DNA of 64,000 nt from Pseudobdellovibrionaceae bacterium (GTDB lineage Bacteria; Bdellovibrionota; Bdellovibrionia; Bdellovibrionales; UBA1609), in the NCBI GenBank assembly GCA_947444305.1, contig CANEZP010000002.1:248001-312000 (forward strand), given 5' to 3'. Position 1 is the stretch's first letter. Every line of letters begins with the position of its first letter. Made by a program: the position numbers and the translations under genes. The notes beneath the pieces were generated by a model, which did no database searches, was not told the DNA's origin, and saw only the letters and a list, made by a program, of their open reading frames with translations. Shown here piece by piece: positions 18,405-27,585 of the stretch.

Positions 18405-18515
18405 TTGCCGGGCAATTTACACGGTTCGTGGCGGCTGAATTGTCTGATTTCGGTTAGCCGCGGTTTGGTTTGCCTGCCACACGGCAGAATGCTAATTTCC
18501 TTTTTCAACGTCCAC

Positions 18516-18592
<77 letters not shown>

Positions 18593-18790
18593 AAGGCTTC
18601 GCCTCGAAAATAGATATTCGAAAATCGAAAATAGTAGGACGGAGACGAGTACTTTGTCCCGGCATAGCTCGAAGCGAGGCCGCGGCTCGTGCCACGATGG
18701 CGTGACGAGCGGCCGAGGTGAGCCTACGCAGGAAGCGCCCCGGACGGGCGCGCCCGGAGTAGGCGAGCCATGCCGGCGCACCACCCAAAT
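18593..18790. repeat. Palindromic element carrying tRNA T-arm copies
   Basis: This 200-base non-coding stretch starts at the tRNA CCA end. An inverted copy of the tRNA segment 18570-18586 (TTCGAGCCATGCCGGGA) lies at 18657-18673 with one mismatch. A direct 13-base copy (CGAGCCATGCCGG) lies at 18764-18776, also followed closely by CCA. The two copies act as imperfect terminal inverted repeats around 18661-18776. Between them are two nested hairpins: GCTCGT...ACGAGC around CACG-ATGG-CGTG, and GCCTAC...GTAGGC around GCGCCC-CGGAC-GGGCGC. TCGAAAATAG is repeated directly at 18604 and 18626. It looks like a MITE-like or structured-RNA element; no transposase is nearby. Confidence 0.7.
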
Positions 18791-18794
18791 TCAA

Positions 18795-19433
18795 CTAAGC
18801 CGGATCGAACAGCAACAGGCCGCCATCGCGTAAAACCAAAATATTATCTAGCTTCAGCGCGATGCCGAAGTACGGGCCGCCCCGCCGAATCATCATCGCG
18901 CGGATGTTATGGATAGGCGAAGCCCCAAGCGTACGGTGATTCAGCATCAAACATTTGTGCCACTTCGCTTCGATGTAGGCTTCGATCCGTTCCCTAGCGC
19001 CGATGTATTTTCCGGTCAGAAGGGCCACGCGCTCGTCACTCACCAAATTCTTCTCGACAACGTCGCCTAGCGTTTCGCCGACGGCGTCTTCAAAGTAAAC
19101 CGTCTTGGCTTGGGCATCTATTCGCAAAACCTTCGCGATTTTAAGTTCGTTTTGTAGACCGAGTTCTTCGACGGCTTCGCGCAGGAATTCCATTCCGAGC
19201 AACTCGTCTTCGAGATTGCCGGCCGTTAAGTAAACTTTTTGAATTTCGGTAGGCCCATCGGTTTTGACCACGCGAAAAACGTCGGCGCGGTCGCCCGCGC
19301 CCAAAAAATAAATACGCGCGTCGTGCGCTTCCGAAATGAGGTTACCGGTTTTGCCGGAAAGCCAATCTTCGCAAGCCGCGAAGGCGGGCGGGATATAACC
19401 GCAAAAAAGGATGAGTATGACGAGCAGGCGCAT
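18795..19433 (-). CDS. Exported protein-kinase-like fold protein
   Basis: A 212-residue product has a signal peptide (to FAA20). The mature part has kinase-like landmarks: GAGDRADVFRVVKTDG with the following IQKVYL (glycine-loop and Lys strand region), YFEDAVGETLGDVV (hinge-like), and a C-terminal LKLDNILVLRDGGLLLFDPA matching the catalytic-loop Asn and DFG strand of kinases (LFDP in place of DFG). The protein stops directly after that strand. A canonical HRD Asp is not evident, so it may be a pseudokinase. Its stop codon lies a few bases from the tRNA-derived element, raising the possibility of 3' truncation. It is adjacent (one base apart) to the next gene upstream. Confidence 0.6.
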   Translation of the reverse strand: MRLLVILILFCGYIPPAFAACEDWLSGKTGNLISEAHDARIYFLGAGDRADVFRVVKTDGPTEIQKVYLTAGNLEDELLGMEFLREAVEELGLQNELKIAKVLRIDAQAKTVYFEDAVGETLGDVVEKNLVSDERVALLTGKYIGARERIEAYIEAKWHKCLMLNHRTLGASPIHNIRAMMIRRGGPYFGIALKLDNILVLRDGGLLLFDPA

Positions 19434-20213
19434 TTATTTCTCGACGGCCGTTTGTTCACGCAAAATAGCCAGATCGTCCGCGCACGCGTGATTCTTCGCT
19501 TCGAGGTCGAGCAGTCGATTGCGTAATTGCGCGCCCCACGGTGCGCTAAGTTCGTTGCGTATTTTTTCGTTTCTCATCGCGGTCACGTATTCGCGGACTT
19601 GTTTATCCGTAAGGCTGACCACCTGTATGTCATTCAATATTTTTGAAAGCATCGGTAGCGAAGCTTCGTAACTTGAACGAGAAAGGCCGAAGAAATCCGT
19701 TGAACCATCCGTGCCGACGATCACTTCAAACACGGCGGTAAGTTTCGGTTCAACGAGGGTCGTGCCGCGGATTCGCTTCAGATCGACGTCGACTTGGACA
19801 TGGGTCAGTTTCCACAAATCAGGATTGTAGGAAACGTTTTTTCGCGGCACCAACGCCGCCGGAAATTCCGTCTTTGCCGTGGGCCTGGGATTGCGGCCCC
19901 GGCGATCGTCGGGGAAGAAGATGGCGTCCGTCGGCTTCAAACCGTCGAGCACGAGAATGAGATCCTTAATAATTTCCTGCGGCCCGGGATCGAGTGCAAC
20001 CTCGGTGATTTGGTTTATGTACCTTGTCTTACGATCTTCGATCTCGAGCGGGGCAGCGAGCCGCGCGTAAAGGTGGTGACCATCGACGACGATCTCGGCC
20101 CGAATGGCCCCTTCGGCTTGCAAAGTCGTAATCCCGGTAAACGTCAGATCGACGGCGGCGTGCACGTGACCGGCGCTCAGTAACAGGAATGTTAAAAAAG
20201 GTACGAGCTTCAT
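19434..20213 (-). CDS. Exported protein of unknown function
   Basis: A 259-residue product has a signal peptide (MKLVPFLTFLLLSAGHVHA) and a mature region of mostly beta character up to about residue 190, then helices at the C-terminus. The family is not recognised. The start is set at ATG 20213 because GGGAG lies upstream and the signal peptide begins there; an in-frame ATG at 20273 would place 20 non-signal residues ahead of it. It sits between the kinase-like gene and a zinc-protease-like gene in one minus-strand run. Confidence 0.68.
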   Translation of the reverse strand: MKLVPFLTFLLLSAGHVHAAVDLTFTGITTLQAEGAIRAEIVVDGHHLYARLAAPLEIEDRKTRYINQITEVALDPGPQEIIKDLILVLDGLKPTDAIFFPDDRRGRNPRPTAKTEFPAALVPRKNVSYNPDLWKLTHVQVDVDLKRIRGTTLVEPKLTAVFEVIVGTDGSTDFFGLSRSSYEASLPMLSKILNDIQVVSLTDKQVREYVTAMRNEKIRNELSAPWGAQLRNRLLDLEAKNHACADDLAILREQTAVEK

Positions 20214-20238
20214 AGAAATTTCTCCCGCGGGGAACCGT

Positions 20239-21111
20239 TCATTGAAATAATCCGCAAAAAATATTGTACGCAAAAATGAGGCCCGTGCCGGCTCCGGTAA
20301 AAAGCGTGGCGTGGATCCCGGCTACTTTCGAAAAATCCATAACAGAATAGCGGCCGGCCGCGTGCTGGGTAGCCACGTACGAATCGCGCGCTAACTCGTC
20401 GGCCGAAATCGCGTTCAATTGTGTCTTTAGCGATTTCAAGAGCCGATTGGAATCTGAATCCGCGTGCGCGTTGATCTTCACGCGCGCCTGCTCGATGACG
20501 ATCATCGGAACGACGCTAAGAATTTCCCACTCACCCAGCATGGCCGCGTATTCTCCCCAGTACCGGGCCCTCGGATCTAAACTAACGGTTACGACGGATT
20601 TGAGTTCCGCGAGGAAAGGCCCTTGATCAAGCGTGTACATTCCGAGCAACGCGAACTGGATGACGTGCTCGAGCTCGTGCGCCCAGAGCAGGGTGGGCAC
20701 CAGGGTGTCCGCAAATTCTTCGGGCAGCGTGACCCCGTTTTGATCGGCCGTAGGTTCCGCGTCACAGTTGATCTTAACGGGATGCAGGCGGACGATCGCG
20801 GCGAGCTCCGGCGAAAGATTGCTCAGCCGCGCTTCGAAATAAACTTTGCGAAGTCGTAAAAAGTCTTCCGCGGTGAATGAGTCAGCGGTGGAAGTCGCCT
20901 TGGCGAAAAGTTCGTTGATCCGGGTGCGGTCTTCGATCTGGAGCACGGCTGCGCCGAGGATCCCGGTTTTCTCGAATAAATCTTTGCGCGTCAGTGAGCG
21001 GAGTAAAGAGGGTTTCCTGAGTGATTTATCGCACGACAAAAGACCGTCCTTCGCAAACGCGACGGACGCCATGAAGGCGCTAACGGTGAGGACGAGGCGG
21101 CAGTAAAGCAT
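20239..21111 (-). CDS. Exported putative zinc metallopeptidase (HEXXH)
   Basis: A 290-residue product has a signal peptide (to FA20) and a zinc-protease motif H145-E-L-E-H149 in TLLWAHELEHVIQF. A candidate third ligand is a Glu about 20 residues downstream in GPFLAELKSVV. The region around it is helical, as in gluzincin-type proteases. No known family is clear. It is the first gene of a three-gene minus-strand run (20239, 19434, 18795). The 84-base gap to the divergent hemolysin III gene contains an imperfect inverted repeat TTATCC...GGATAA (near 21131-21155). Confidence 0.65.
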   Translation of the reverse strand: MLYCRLVLTVSAFMASVAFAKDGLLSCDKSLRKPSLLRSLTRKDLFEKTGILGAAVLQIEDRTRINELFAKATSTADSFTAEDFLRLRKVYFEARLSNLSPELAAIVRLHPVKINCDAEPTADQNGVTLPEEFADTLVPTLLWAHELEHVIQFALLGMYTLDQGPFLAELKSVVTVSLDPRARYWGEYAAMLGEWEILSVVPMIVIEQARVKINAHADSDSNRLLKSLKTQLNAISADELARDSYVATQHAAGRYSVMDFSKVAGIHATLFTGAGTGLIFAYNIFCGLFQ

Positions 21112-21195
21112 GTGCCCGAACGCTTTTGCATTATCCGGACCGCGACGCGGGATAAAGGGGTGGCCGTGGGGCCGGCGATCGGGTACCTTTTGTGA

Positions 21196-21885
21196 ATGTA
21201 TTTCGAGCCGGATTTGAAATCATTTTTAAAACGAACGGTCTCGGCGCAATTGCATTTCGCGGGACTGATCGCCGCGGCCGTCGGTTTAATAGTTTTGTTG
21301 CGCTTCGTTCACGACAAATCCAACTACAATCATTACCTCGCTTGCCTGGTGTTTGGGATCACGGCGATGCTCGTGTTCGCGGTCAGCACCATCTTTCACT
21401 TCATGGCCGACGGCTTCAAAATTTCGGCTAAAACCGAGGCCTTGATGGAGAATCTCGATCACTTCGCGATTTTCTTATTCATTGCCGGCACCTACACGCC
21501 GTTCATTCTGAACACGCTCGCTTCACCCTGGCGTGAAATCTTGTTGTGGTTGGTGTGGTCCGTGGCGTTGTCGGGCATTGCGTACACGATCTTTCGCCCG
21601 CGGCTGCCGGCCTGGGCCCGTCACCGTTACGTGAATACCGCGATCTTCGTGCTGATGGGGTGGCTGTTGGTCATGCGCATCGGCGAAGCGATTCACAGTC
21701 TGACTTCACTAGGGGCGTTCTTCTTGCTTGCGGGCGCGGTCAGTTACTCGCTCGGCGCGGTCGTGTACGCGACGAAGAGGCCCGATCCGTTCCCCGGTTT
21801 TTTCGGTTTCCACGAATTATGGCACGTGATGGTGCTGGGCGGTTTCGCGTTCCACTACTTTATGATTTTGAACTTTTACCGGTAA
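21196..21885 (+). CDS. Hemolysin III / TrhA family membrane protein
   Basis: A 229-residue product has seven membrane segments and the family's metal-site residues: HFAGLIAA near the start, STIFHFMA (SxxxH), LDHFAIFLFIAGTYTPF, and a C-terminal HELWHVMVLGGFAFHY with paired His. Members are PAQR-fold inner-membrane proteins. Some are tied to membrane-lipid energetics, and the hemolysin name is historical. No Shine-Dalgarno sequence is visible; a TACCTT box ends six bases before ATG, so the mRNA may be leaderless. A terminator-like hairpin follows. Confidence 0.9.
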   Translation: MYFEPDLKSFLKRTVSAQLHFAGLIAAAVGLIVLLRFVHDKSNYNHYLACLVFGITAMLVFAVSTIFHFMADGFKISAKTEALMENLDHFAIFLFIAGTYTPFILNTLASPWREILLWLVWSVALSGIAYTIFRPRLPAWARHRYVNTAIFVLMGWLLVMRIGEAIHSLTSLGAFFLLAGAVSYSLGAVVYATKRPDPFPGFFGFHELWHVMVLGGFAFHYFMILNFYR

Positions 21886-21897
21886 GGCTGGTTCGAA

Positions 21898-21938
21898 GTC
21901 CGGATGGCCGTCCGACTTTTTACCCGCGCCGGCGCGGG
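21898..21938 (+). terminator. Terminator hairpin plus adjacent GC palindrome
   Basis: An arm GTCCGGA pairs with TCCGAC (one bulged C), and TTTTT (21917-21921) follows, as in an intrinsic terminator for the hemolysin III gene. Directly after it is a perfect 16-base palindrome CCCGCGCCGGCGCGGG (21923-21938), which could add termination for the convergent gene. Confidence 0.55.
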
Positions 21939-21959
21939 TGTTCGGACAAACTCCGCGAT

Positions 21960-23225
21960 TCATAGCCCTTTAAAGGACGTCCAAAGTCTACGCCCGATCT
22001 CGATTTGCGCCGCGGCCGAATAGTGCACGCGTCCCTCATCGTAGTTGAAGTCCAGCTCCTCAGGCTGAATGGAAAATCCGGCCTCGCGATTCGAGGTCAG
22101 GCCCGTCGTTTCGATGTAGGAGTATTTTGGGAAAGGCACTTTGCTGGGTAAGGTGCGCAATTCGCTCATGTACATATTCTTGAGAACCACGACTTCGGTG
22201 TCGACGTTACCGACACGCCAAAATTGTAAGTCGGGAGTGAAGCCGACCGTAAGAACGGGAATCTCCGCGCCGAACTCCGTGCGGAATCTAGTAAAAATCT
22301 CGGTTAATCTTATACGCCATTGTTCGCGCACCGGAGGAGCGCCGGCGTTAAGATCGAACGCGCAGATTGAAGGAATATCTGGGGGCGATCCCGATTGCGA
22401 GTCACAGGTGGTTATTTCCGTTTCACCTTGCGCCCATAAGAACGCGACGGGCTTATTCGATAAACCGGGTAGGGCGAGCGCCGTTCGCGTACGGGCCGCC
22501 ATGTCTACGTAGAGGTTCGGCCCGCCGTTCATGCCGGGCACACTCGGATTGTACCACTGCAAACTGCTTGAACCGCCCAACGCCGTGGGAATCAGCAGCA
22601 CTCGCCGGTTCGCGCGCAAACGGTTAAGCGTATAGCGCCGCGCGAAGGCCATACCGAACCCGATGTAATTCGAGTTAAGGCAGCCGTCCCAATGCTTGAG
22701 ATAATCTTTGGCGGGGACAATCAAACCCTCGTCCTGCGTGTCGCAAACCGCGTAATTGCGCCCGGTCTGAAAGATGAGTCCGTCCACTTCGGGCGCCGTG
22801 AGTTCGTCGGCGAACGGCCCGCGTCCCACGCCCGTGGCGTTGGATTGTCCGGCCACCACGATTACGTCGTAGCCTTTAATTTCGCCGGTCGGTTTGAATT
22901 CCGTGACCGAACCGCCGGCATCCGCGCGCGAGGTCACGGGGAACGGAGTATCACAAGCTTTGGCGAAAGCGGCGGCGTGCGCGTCGCAAGTTAAGCCGTC
23001 CAAAGCTTCTAACGAACGGCTCTCTACCCATTCGTTTAACGGCCACTCGGGATGGGCCGGGCAACTTTTTAGGCGAACTTGGCAGGGACTCGCCGCCGTT
23101 AATGATGAATCCGCGAGCAAGCGCTTCACCGATGCAAATGGTTTTGCGCAGTTTGTGAACCCGATCAATAGCGCGAAAACGGTTGAGGAGAGAACGACGA
23201 CGGTTTTCAATCTTTGGGACTGCAT
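21960..23225 (-). CDS. Lipoprotein with sialate-O-acetylesterase (CE6-like) domain
   Basis: The N-terminus has a lipobox-like GFTNC (lipidated Cys about residue 26), the F-x-N-C form common in Bdellovibrio-type bacteria. The catalytic region starts around residue 115 with VIVVAGQSNATGVGRG (GQSN block with the nucleophile Ser), continues with PTALGGSSSLQWYN and WAQGETE, and ends with a D-x-x-H in DEGRVHYSA. These are the SGNH/sialate-O-acetylesterase blocks. It probably removes acetyl groups from polysaccharide or glycan at the cell surface. Upstream lies a hairpin motif also found before the GH26-like gene. Confidence 0.8.
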   Translation of the reverse strand: MQSQRLKTVVVLSSTVFALLIGFTNCAKPFASVKRLLADSSLTAASPCQVRLKSCPAHPEWPLNEWVESRSLEALDGLTCDAHAAAFAKACDTPFPVTSRADAGGSVTEFKPTGEIKGYDVIVVAGQSNATGVGRGPFADELTAPEVDGLIFQTGRNYAVCDTQDEGLIVPAKDYLKHWDGCLNSNYIGFGMAFARRYTLNRLRANRRVLLIPTALGGSSSLQWYNPSVPGMNGGPNLYVDMAARTRTALALPGLSNKPVAFLWAQGETEITTCDSQSGSPPDIPSICAFDLNAGAPPVREQWRIRLTEIFTRFRTEFGAEIPVLTVGFTPDLQFWRVGNVDTEVVVLKNMYMSELRTLPSKVPFPKYSYIETTGLTSNREAGFSIQPEELDFNYDEGRVHYSAAAQIEIGRRLWTSFKGL

Positions 23226-23253
23226 GATTGATGTTAACCCGGCGGTGGGGATT

Positions 23254-23273
23254 CCTCATTGAAGACAATGAGG
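23254..23273 (-). promoter_or_regulatory. Hairpin with ATTGTCTTCA motif upstream of the esterase gene
   Basis: A perfect inverted repeat CCTCATTG-AAGA-CAATGAGG, flanked by GGGG/CCCC outer arms, sits about 30-50 bases before the esterase ATG. On the minus strand it reads ATTGTCTTCAATGAG. A near-identical ATTGTCTTCATTGAG occurs before the GH26-like gene. Confidence 0.4.
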
Positions 23274-23331
23274 GGATGCCCCAAAACGAGACTTTGCACC
23301 GGCCTTGAACGAACGTAGCTTAATTCCGCAA

Positions 23332-26178
23332 TCACCGAGCCGTGACCGGAAACATTGTCTTCACCGACGCGTGATCGCCGTTCAGAGCGAAGAACACTTT
23401 GTAAGAAACTTTATTCAGCTGTACGTCGGCCCGGAAGCCTTCCCCGTCGCGCACCGTTGACCGGCATTCGGCCACGACGGATTCGATCTCTTCCATCGTC
23501 AAATCGTGCTTGATCAAAAGTTTAGCGAGAACCGAACCGCGAATCGTTACGGCCTCCACGCGCTTTGAACCGATCACCACGGGATGGGCAAACGGCAGTT
23601 GCACGCCCTTGATGTGATGGAAGTTCGCCGTTTCACTCCAGGCGTAGTTTTGATCGGTGTCGGAGATCGAATACATCCCGACGATCTTAATATCCAATTC
23701 GTTCGGTCTGATTTCGGTAAAGTTAAATAGTATGTTAACGGTTTCGGTCAAACGAGTGCTGTTATAAAGCAACTTCCAATCGTTAACGCCGGCGGGGATG
23801 GCGTAGCCGGCGTTGTGCAATATAAAATCTTTTAGATCATCGAGATCGATTTTTTGATCACGGCCGACGGGCGGTTTTTCAAAACTGACGACGGCCGAAG
23901 TCGGATGCGGAACTCTCGCCGCGCTTCGTTCCTTTGCGGGCGGTGGCGCGGGTTTTGGCGTAAAATCCTTCGGAGGGGGCGGTAAACTTGAAGAATCCGA
24001 TGAGCGCGCCGGCTCTTTGGCCTTCGCCTCTTTCTTTTTCTTTACCGAAGCGAACGGGGCGATCACGTACCAGCGATCCGTTTTCTTATCGGCGACGACG
24101 GCGACGTCACCTTCATCGACCAATTGCAAAAGCCGGTTCGAGCCGGCTTGCCCGCTGATCCCGGAGGTTTTCAATTTGGCCTGGTCCGGATGAAGGGCTT
24201 GTTGTACTCGTTCGCGTATTCCGTCGGCTAGTTTTACGCCGGCGGTTTTTTCGAGCTCCGCAAGCACATCTTCGACGGGACGGGTTGTGAGCTGGGCGCC
24301 GTCAATGATTCCCCAAGCGTTCGTATTGTAGAAGGTGACCAAAGCAAAGGGACGCGCTTCGCCCAACTGCTTCGGTCCATCACGCAACATATCTTGGTGC
24401 ATCCGGTTACTCGTAAACTCGGAAAGGCTGTAGCGTAGGGGCAGTTTGATTTTGACGGGAGGTTTTTGCGTTTCCTCGGCGGCAGCTCGCTTGTCGTCGG
24501 GCGGCGCTGCGGGAATCCTGAAGTTTTTTATCAGCTCGGCAATGTACTCACCGTTGATTTGCGTTTCGGTGAAGCCGGCGCTTTCGCCGACGATGCGGAT
24601 ACCGTCGATGAGTCGCCCTTGCGGACTCGCGTAATAGCGGGCGTTGATCATGTCTGAGTCTAAGAATTTAATCTTCGCGATTTTCGCTTTCGCGTCCGAG
24701 AGCGCTTCGCCGGTGAGGATCTTGGTTAGCAAGGCGTCGAAGCCTTCGGTCATGTAGCCCGGCTTCGAAACTTGAACTTCTGAATGCTGAGCGAGGAACT
24801 TCAAGAAAGCTCCGACCTCTTTGCTCGAAAGAGTCACGTTGGCTTTCTTTGTCGCGGCCGAAGCCGGGGCCGGGGCCAAAGCCGGAGCCGGTGCCACAGC
24901 GGGAGCCGTCGACGTGGCGGCGGCCGGAACTTTCCCGTTGAGAATGCCGATCAGACTTTCCGCCGATTCGGGCGTAAGTTCGCGCGCTCTATTTCCGGGC
25001 GCAAGCGCTTCGTCCAAAGCCTTCCACGCCTGGATAAAGCGAACCGCAACTTGATACTTGCCCCTTCCGTCGCGCGCTAATTCCAACAGCGAGCGGCCGT
25101 CCCTCGTTCCGAAATCAATGTCGTCGAGACGGGATCGGTAGAGTTGACGTTTAGATTCAGGAACTTTTTTATCGCCCAAGTGCTCGGCGGTTTTTGCCAA
25201 CGCATCTTGCCCGGTCAAAGCGTGACCGGCGGCCGCGCTCCACGCGTCCATCATCTTTTCGAGAAGCCCGGGCGTATTCCGCAAAACGATTTCTTCCGCC
25301 ATCGACACGGTAATTTCGGCCGGTGGCTCGCTCGGTTCCGGTGTGTCGATGACACAAATAGGTTCGAGGCATTGTCTAAGCTGATCGCGCAAAGCCTTCG
25401 CAACTTTGACGGAGCTCGAAGCGGCGAGGTTCAGCTCTTTACCTTCCAGAGTTTTTAACGCGTGAAATGCCGCTTGCGAGAGTATCCACGATCGGCCGTT
25501 TTGCACGATCAGGCTACCCGCGAGACGGTCCGAGCCGTCGGCTAACCAAGACACGACGTCCAACTCGGGCGCTGTTTTTTCGTACGTGATACCGAGCTTT
25601 TTATAAACCTCCCGCGTGACGCCGGTAAGCTCGTCGCGCCCGACGATGAAGAAGACTTGGCCGGTGGATCCGTCGAGAATACTCAAGCGCTCGGCCGGCG
25701 CTCGCAAAAGTGTGTTTCTCAATTTTTCGAGCGTGGAAGATTTGTGATCGCGGATCTCAACGATTTTGCCCGGCAACGATAGCGTGAACGAGCGTTTCTT
25801 GACCTCCGAGCCGAGGATCTGGAACGAGGCTTCCACGAAACGTGAGTCCTCCCGCAACGCGATCAGGTCTTCCGAACGGCCGTCCACGATCAGGTGGAGA
25901 GAGTTGTCGGCGATGGTTATGAAATTAAGGGGAGAGCGAAGAGATGGGTCGAACTTAGTTAGTGCATCGAGACCTGTGCGCAGGTCGTTAAGCGGGATTT
26001 TTACGAGCAAAGTGGCTGAGTGGCGGTAGTTCAGCTCCGATTTTAAGTCGGTCCATGGTACGAAGTGTTCGCCGTTTTTCGTGATGTGCAGCAAAAGTTC
26101 GGAGCAAGTCGGCTCGGCCGCGTTGAGCGGCAGGTGGAAAAAATATAGGAATAGCAAAATCGTGGACAGCAGACGCAT
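23332..26178 (-). CDS. Large exported protein of unknown function
   Basis: A 948-residue product has a signal peptide (to NAA22) and no family I recognise. It appears built of several alpha/beta segments separated by low-complexity linkers: an Ala/Pro run near residues 420-445 (PAVAPAPALAPAPASAA), a charged one near 565-580, and a Lys/Pro-rich one near 710-760. Several segments share a predicted pattern of short helical domains with a LxxLxxDGR or GRxxxG turn (for example RLDDIDFGTRDGRSLLELARDGR), which may be repeats of one module. Almost free of Cys. It probably acts in the periplasm or outside the cell. Confidence 0.7.
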   Translation of the reverse strand: MRLLSTILLFLYFFHLPLNAAEPTCSELLLHITKNGEHFVPWTDLKSELNYRHSATLLVKIPLNDLRTGLDALTKFDPSLRSPLNFITIADNSLHLIVDGRSEDLIALREDSRFVEASFQILGSEVKKRSFTLSLPGKIVEIRDHKSSTLEKLRNTLLRAPAERLSILDGSTGQVFFIVGRDELTGVTREVYKKLGITYEKTAPELDVVSWLADGSDRLAGSLIVQNGRSWILSQAAFHALKTLEGKELNLAASSSVKVAKALRDQLRQCLEPICVIDTPEPSEPPAEITVSMAEEIVLRNTPGLLEKMMDAWSAAAGHALTGQDALAKTAEHLGDKKVPESKRQLYRSRLDDIDFGTRDGRSLLELARDGRGKYQVAVRFIQAWKALDEALAPGNRARELTPESAESLIGILNGKVPAAATSTAPAVAPAPALAPAPASAATKKANVTLSSKEVGAFLKFLAQHSEVQVSKPGYMTEGFDALLTKILTGEALSDAKAKIAKIKFLDSDMINARYYASPQGRLIDGIRIVGESAGFTETQINGEYIAELIKNFRIPAAPPDDKRAAAEETQKPPVKIKLPLRYSLSEFTSNRMHQDMLRDGPKQLGEARPFALVTFYNTNAWGIIDGAQLTTRPVEDVLAELEKTAGVKLADGIRERVQQALHPDQAKLKTSGISGQAGSNRLLQLVDEGDVAVVADKKTDRWYVIAPFASVKKKKEAKAKEPARSSDSSSLPPPPKDFTPKPAPPPAKERSAARVPHPTSAVVSFEKPPVGRDQKIDLDDLKDFILHNAGYAIPAGVNDWKLLYNSTRLTETVNILFNFTEIRPNELDIKIVGMYSISDTDQNYAWSETANFHHIKGVQLPFAHPVVIGSKRVEAVTIRGSVLAKLLIKHDLTMEEIESVVAECRSTVRDGEGFRADVQLNKVSYKVFFALNGDHASVKTMFPVTAR

Positions 26179-26253
26179 GCGTGAGCCTTCGGTAGCAAAG
26201 AGGAGATTCTTTTCACCGAGGATAAAGCAAGGTCTGCGCCACGTGTGCGCGGC

Positions 26254-27528
26254 TTAGTTCGACCGCGGCTGAAAGTAAGTCTTGCCCCAGGCGTTGACCC
26301 ACACCGCTTGCTCAGCCGGGTGATCTCCGGGCTTTATAATCTGATCCGCGGGTTCCCACGACGAGTAGACCGAGAAGATAAAGCGATCGCCTAACGAGTT
26401 CATCCACTCAATGGCGGAACGCATGAAGTCCGCGTCGCCGTTGGCCGCGCCCCACTCCGATAAACCAATCTTAACGTTCTGTTGTTGGGCGAAAGTGGTT
26501 AGCCAGTTCAAATTGTACTGACCATTGTTTTTGGTTTGCGACCAATTGCCCGTGTTCGTTTCGTAAATGTCCATCGTGATGACGTCGACCACGTCGCTGC
26601 CGGGCCAGTAGTCGGGCGGCCCGCCGCCGCCGACCGAGAAGGGCTGAATTTGGTGATTCACGCAGAACTCAATTTTCACGCCGGGAACATGTCGGCGAAG
26701 AATGGCCGCGATCCGGCGAAACGTCGCGATGTAATTTGCGAAGGTTTGATTTTTGCCGCCGGGGCCGTTGATGGACCAGGGATACCAGTTGCCGTTCATT
26801 TCCCAACCGGGTCGAACAACCATGGCGTTACCGGCCGCCGCGAGCGTTTTGGCCATGGCGATGTAGTATTCGTCGTATCCACCGCTCGCCGCGATCGCCA
26901 TGTCGTTCGCTCCGCGCGAATCCCATCCTTCGATCGAAAGCATCGGGAACGAAACGTCGACCGCGTAGCTCGCGGGGATATTGCCCCACCACCATGAATT
27001 CATGTTGATCGTCGCGGCCGTCATATCCAGCTTTCTGCCTAACCAACCTTCAACCGAGTTCAATTCGGCGAGGGCCGTGCTCGAATGCGCGGTGTAACCG
27101 ATGCGGTAGCCGAGCGGAGCAAGGCCCGGTCGTACCGTCTGATTCGGTGCTTCGAGCGTGAAGTTATGATTGGCGGCGCTGCCGGTGGAGAGCAAAGAGC
27201 TAGGCCCGCCGACGAGAACGCGATTTACGTAAACAGCTTCCACGTAGAGATTACGGTCGGTCGACGGCGACCCGCCGTAGGCATCGTTGGTGAACGTTAC
27301 CGAAATGTTATGTGCGCCCACGGCTAAGATCGGTCCGAAGGAAACTTGTTGAGTAGAAGTTCCGTGCTTTGCGGTCACGGTCGTAGTGCCGATCGTAATG
27401 CCGTCGATCGCGATTTGCGCCACGGCATCGCCTTGATAATAATCTTCGGACAAAACTACGGTCACCGAATCGGACGCTTGGGCCTGCAGACCCATACATA
27501 AAAAACTAAGTAGCATAATAAACTTCAT
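26254..27528 (-). CDS. Exported glycanase: carbohydrate-binding module plus GH26-like domain
   Basis: A signal peptide is followed by a ~100-residue beta module (VTVVLSEDYYQGDAVAQIAI, VGAHNISVTFTNDAYGG, RNLYVEAVYVN) matching the calcium-dependent xylan-binding type seen in CBM36/CBM60 proteins. A C-terminal (beta/alpha)8 domain of GH26 type follows. MVVRPGWEMNGNWYPW holds the acid/base Glu (the usual His before it is Trp here) and KIGLSEWGAANG holds the nucleophile Glu. A mannan or xylan substrate is likely. ATG 27528 with GGAG upstream is preferred over ATG 27540. It is unusual for a bacterium that otherwise looks predatory, and could reflect saprophytic growth or attack on prey capsule. Confidence 0.82.
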   Translation of the reverse strand: MKFIMLLSFLCMGLQAQASDSVTVVLSEDYYQGDAVAQIAIDGITIGTTTVTAKHGTSTQQVSFGPILAVGAHNISVTFTNDAYGGSPSTDRNLYVEAVYVNRVLVGGPSSLLSTGSAANHNFTLEAPNQTVRPGLAPLGYRIGYTAHSSTALAELNSVEGWLGRKLDMTAATINMNSWWWGNIPASYAVDVSFPMLSIEGWDSRGANDMAIAASGGYDEYYIAMAKTLAAAGNAMVVRPGWEMNGNWYPWSINGPGGKNQTFANYIATFRRIAAILRRHVPGVKIEFCVNHQIQPFSVGGGGPPDYWPGSDVVDVITMDIYETNTGNWSQTKNNGQYNLNWLTTFAQQQNVKIGLSEWGAANGDADFMRSAIEWMNSLGDRFIFSVYSSWEPADQIIKPGDHPAEQAVWVNAWGKTYFQPRSN

Positions 27529-27585
27529 TGACCACTCCATGGTTAAATCTCAGTGCGAATCTTCGCGTAAATGGAAACACGAGGA

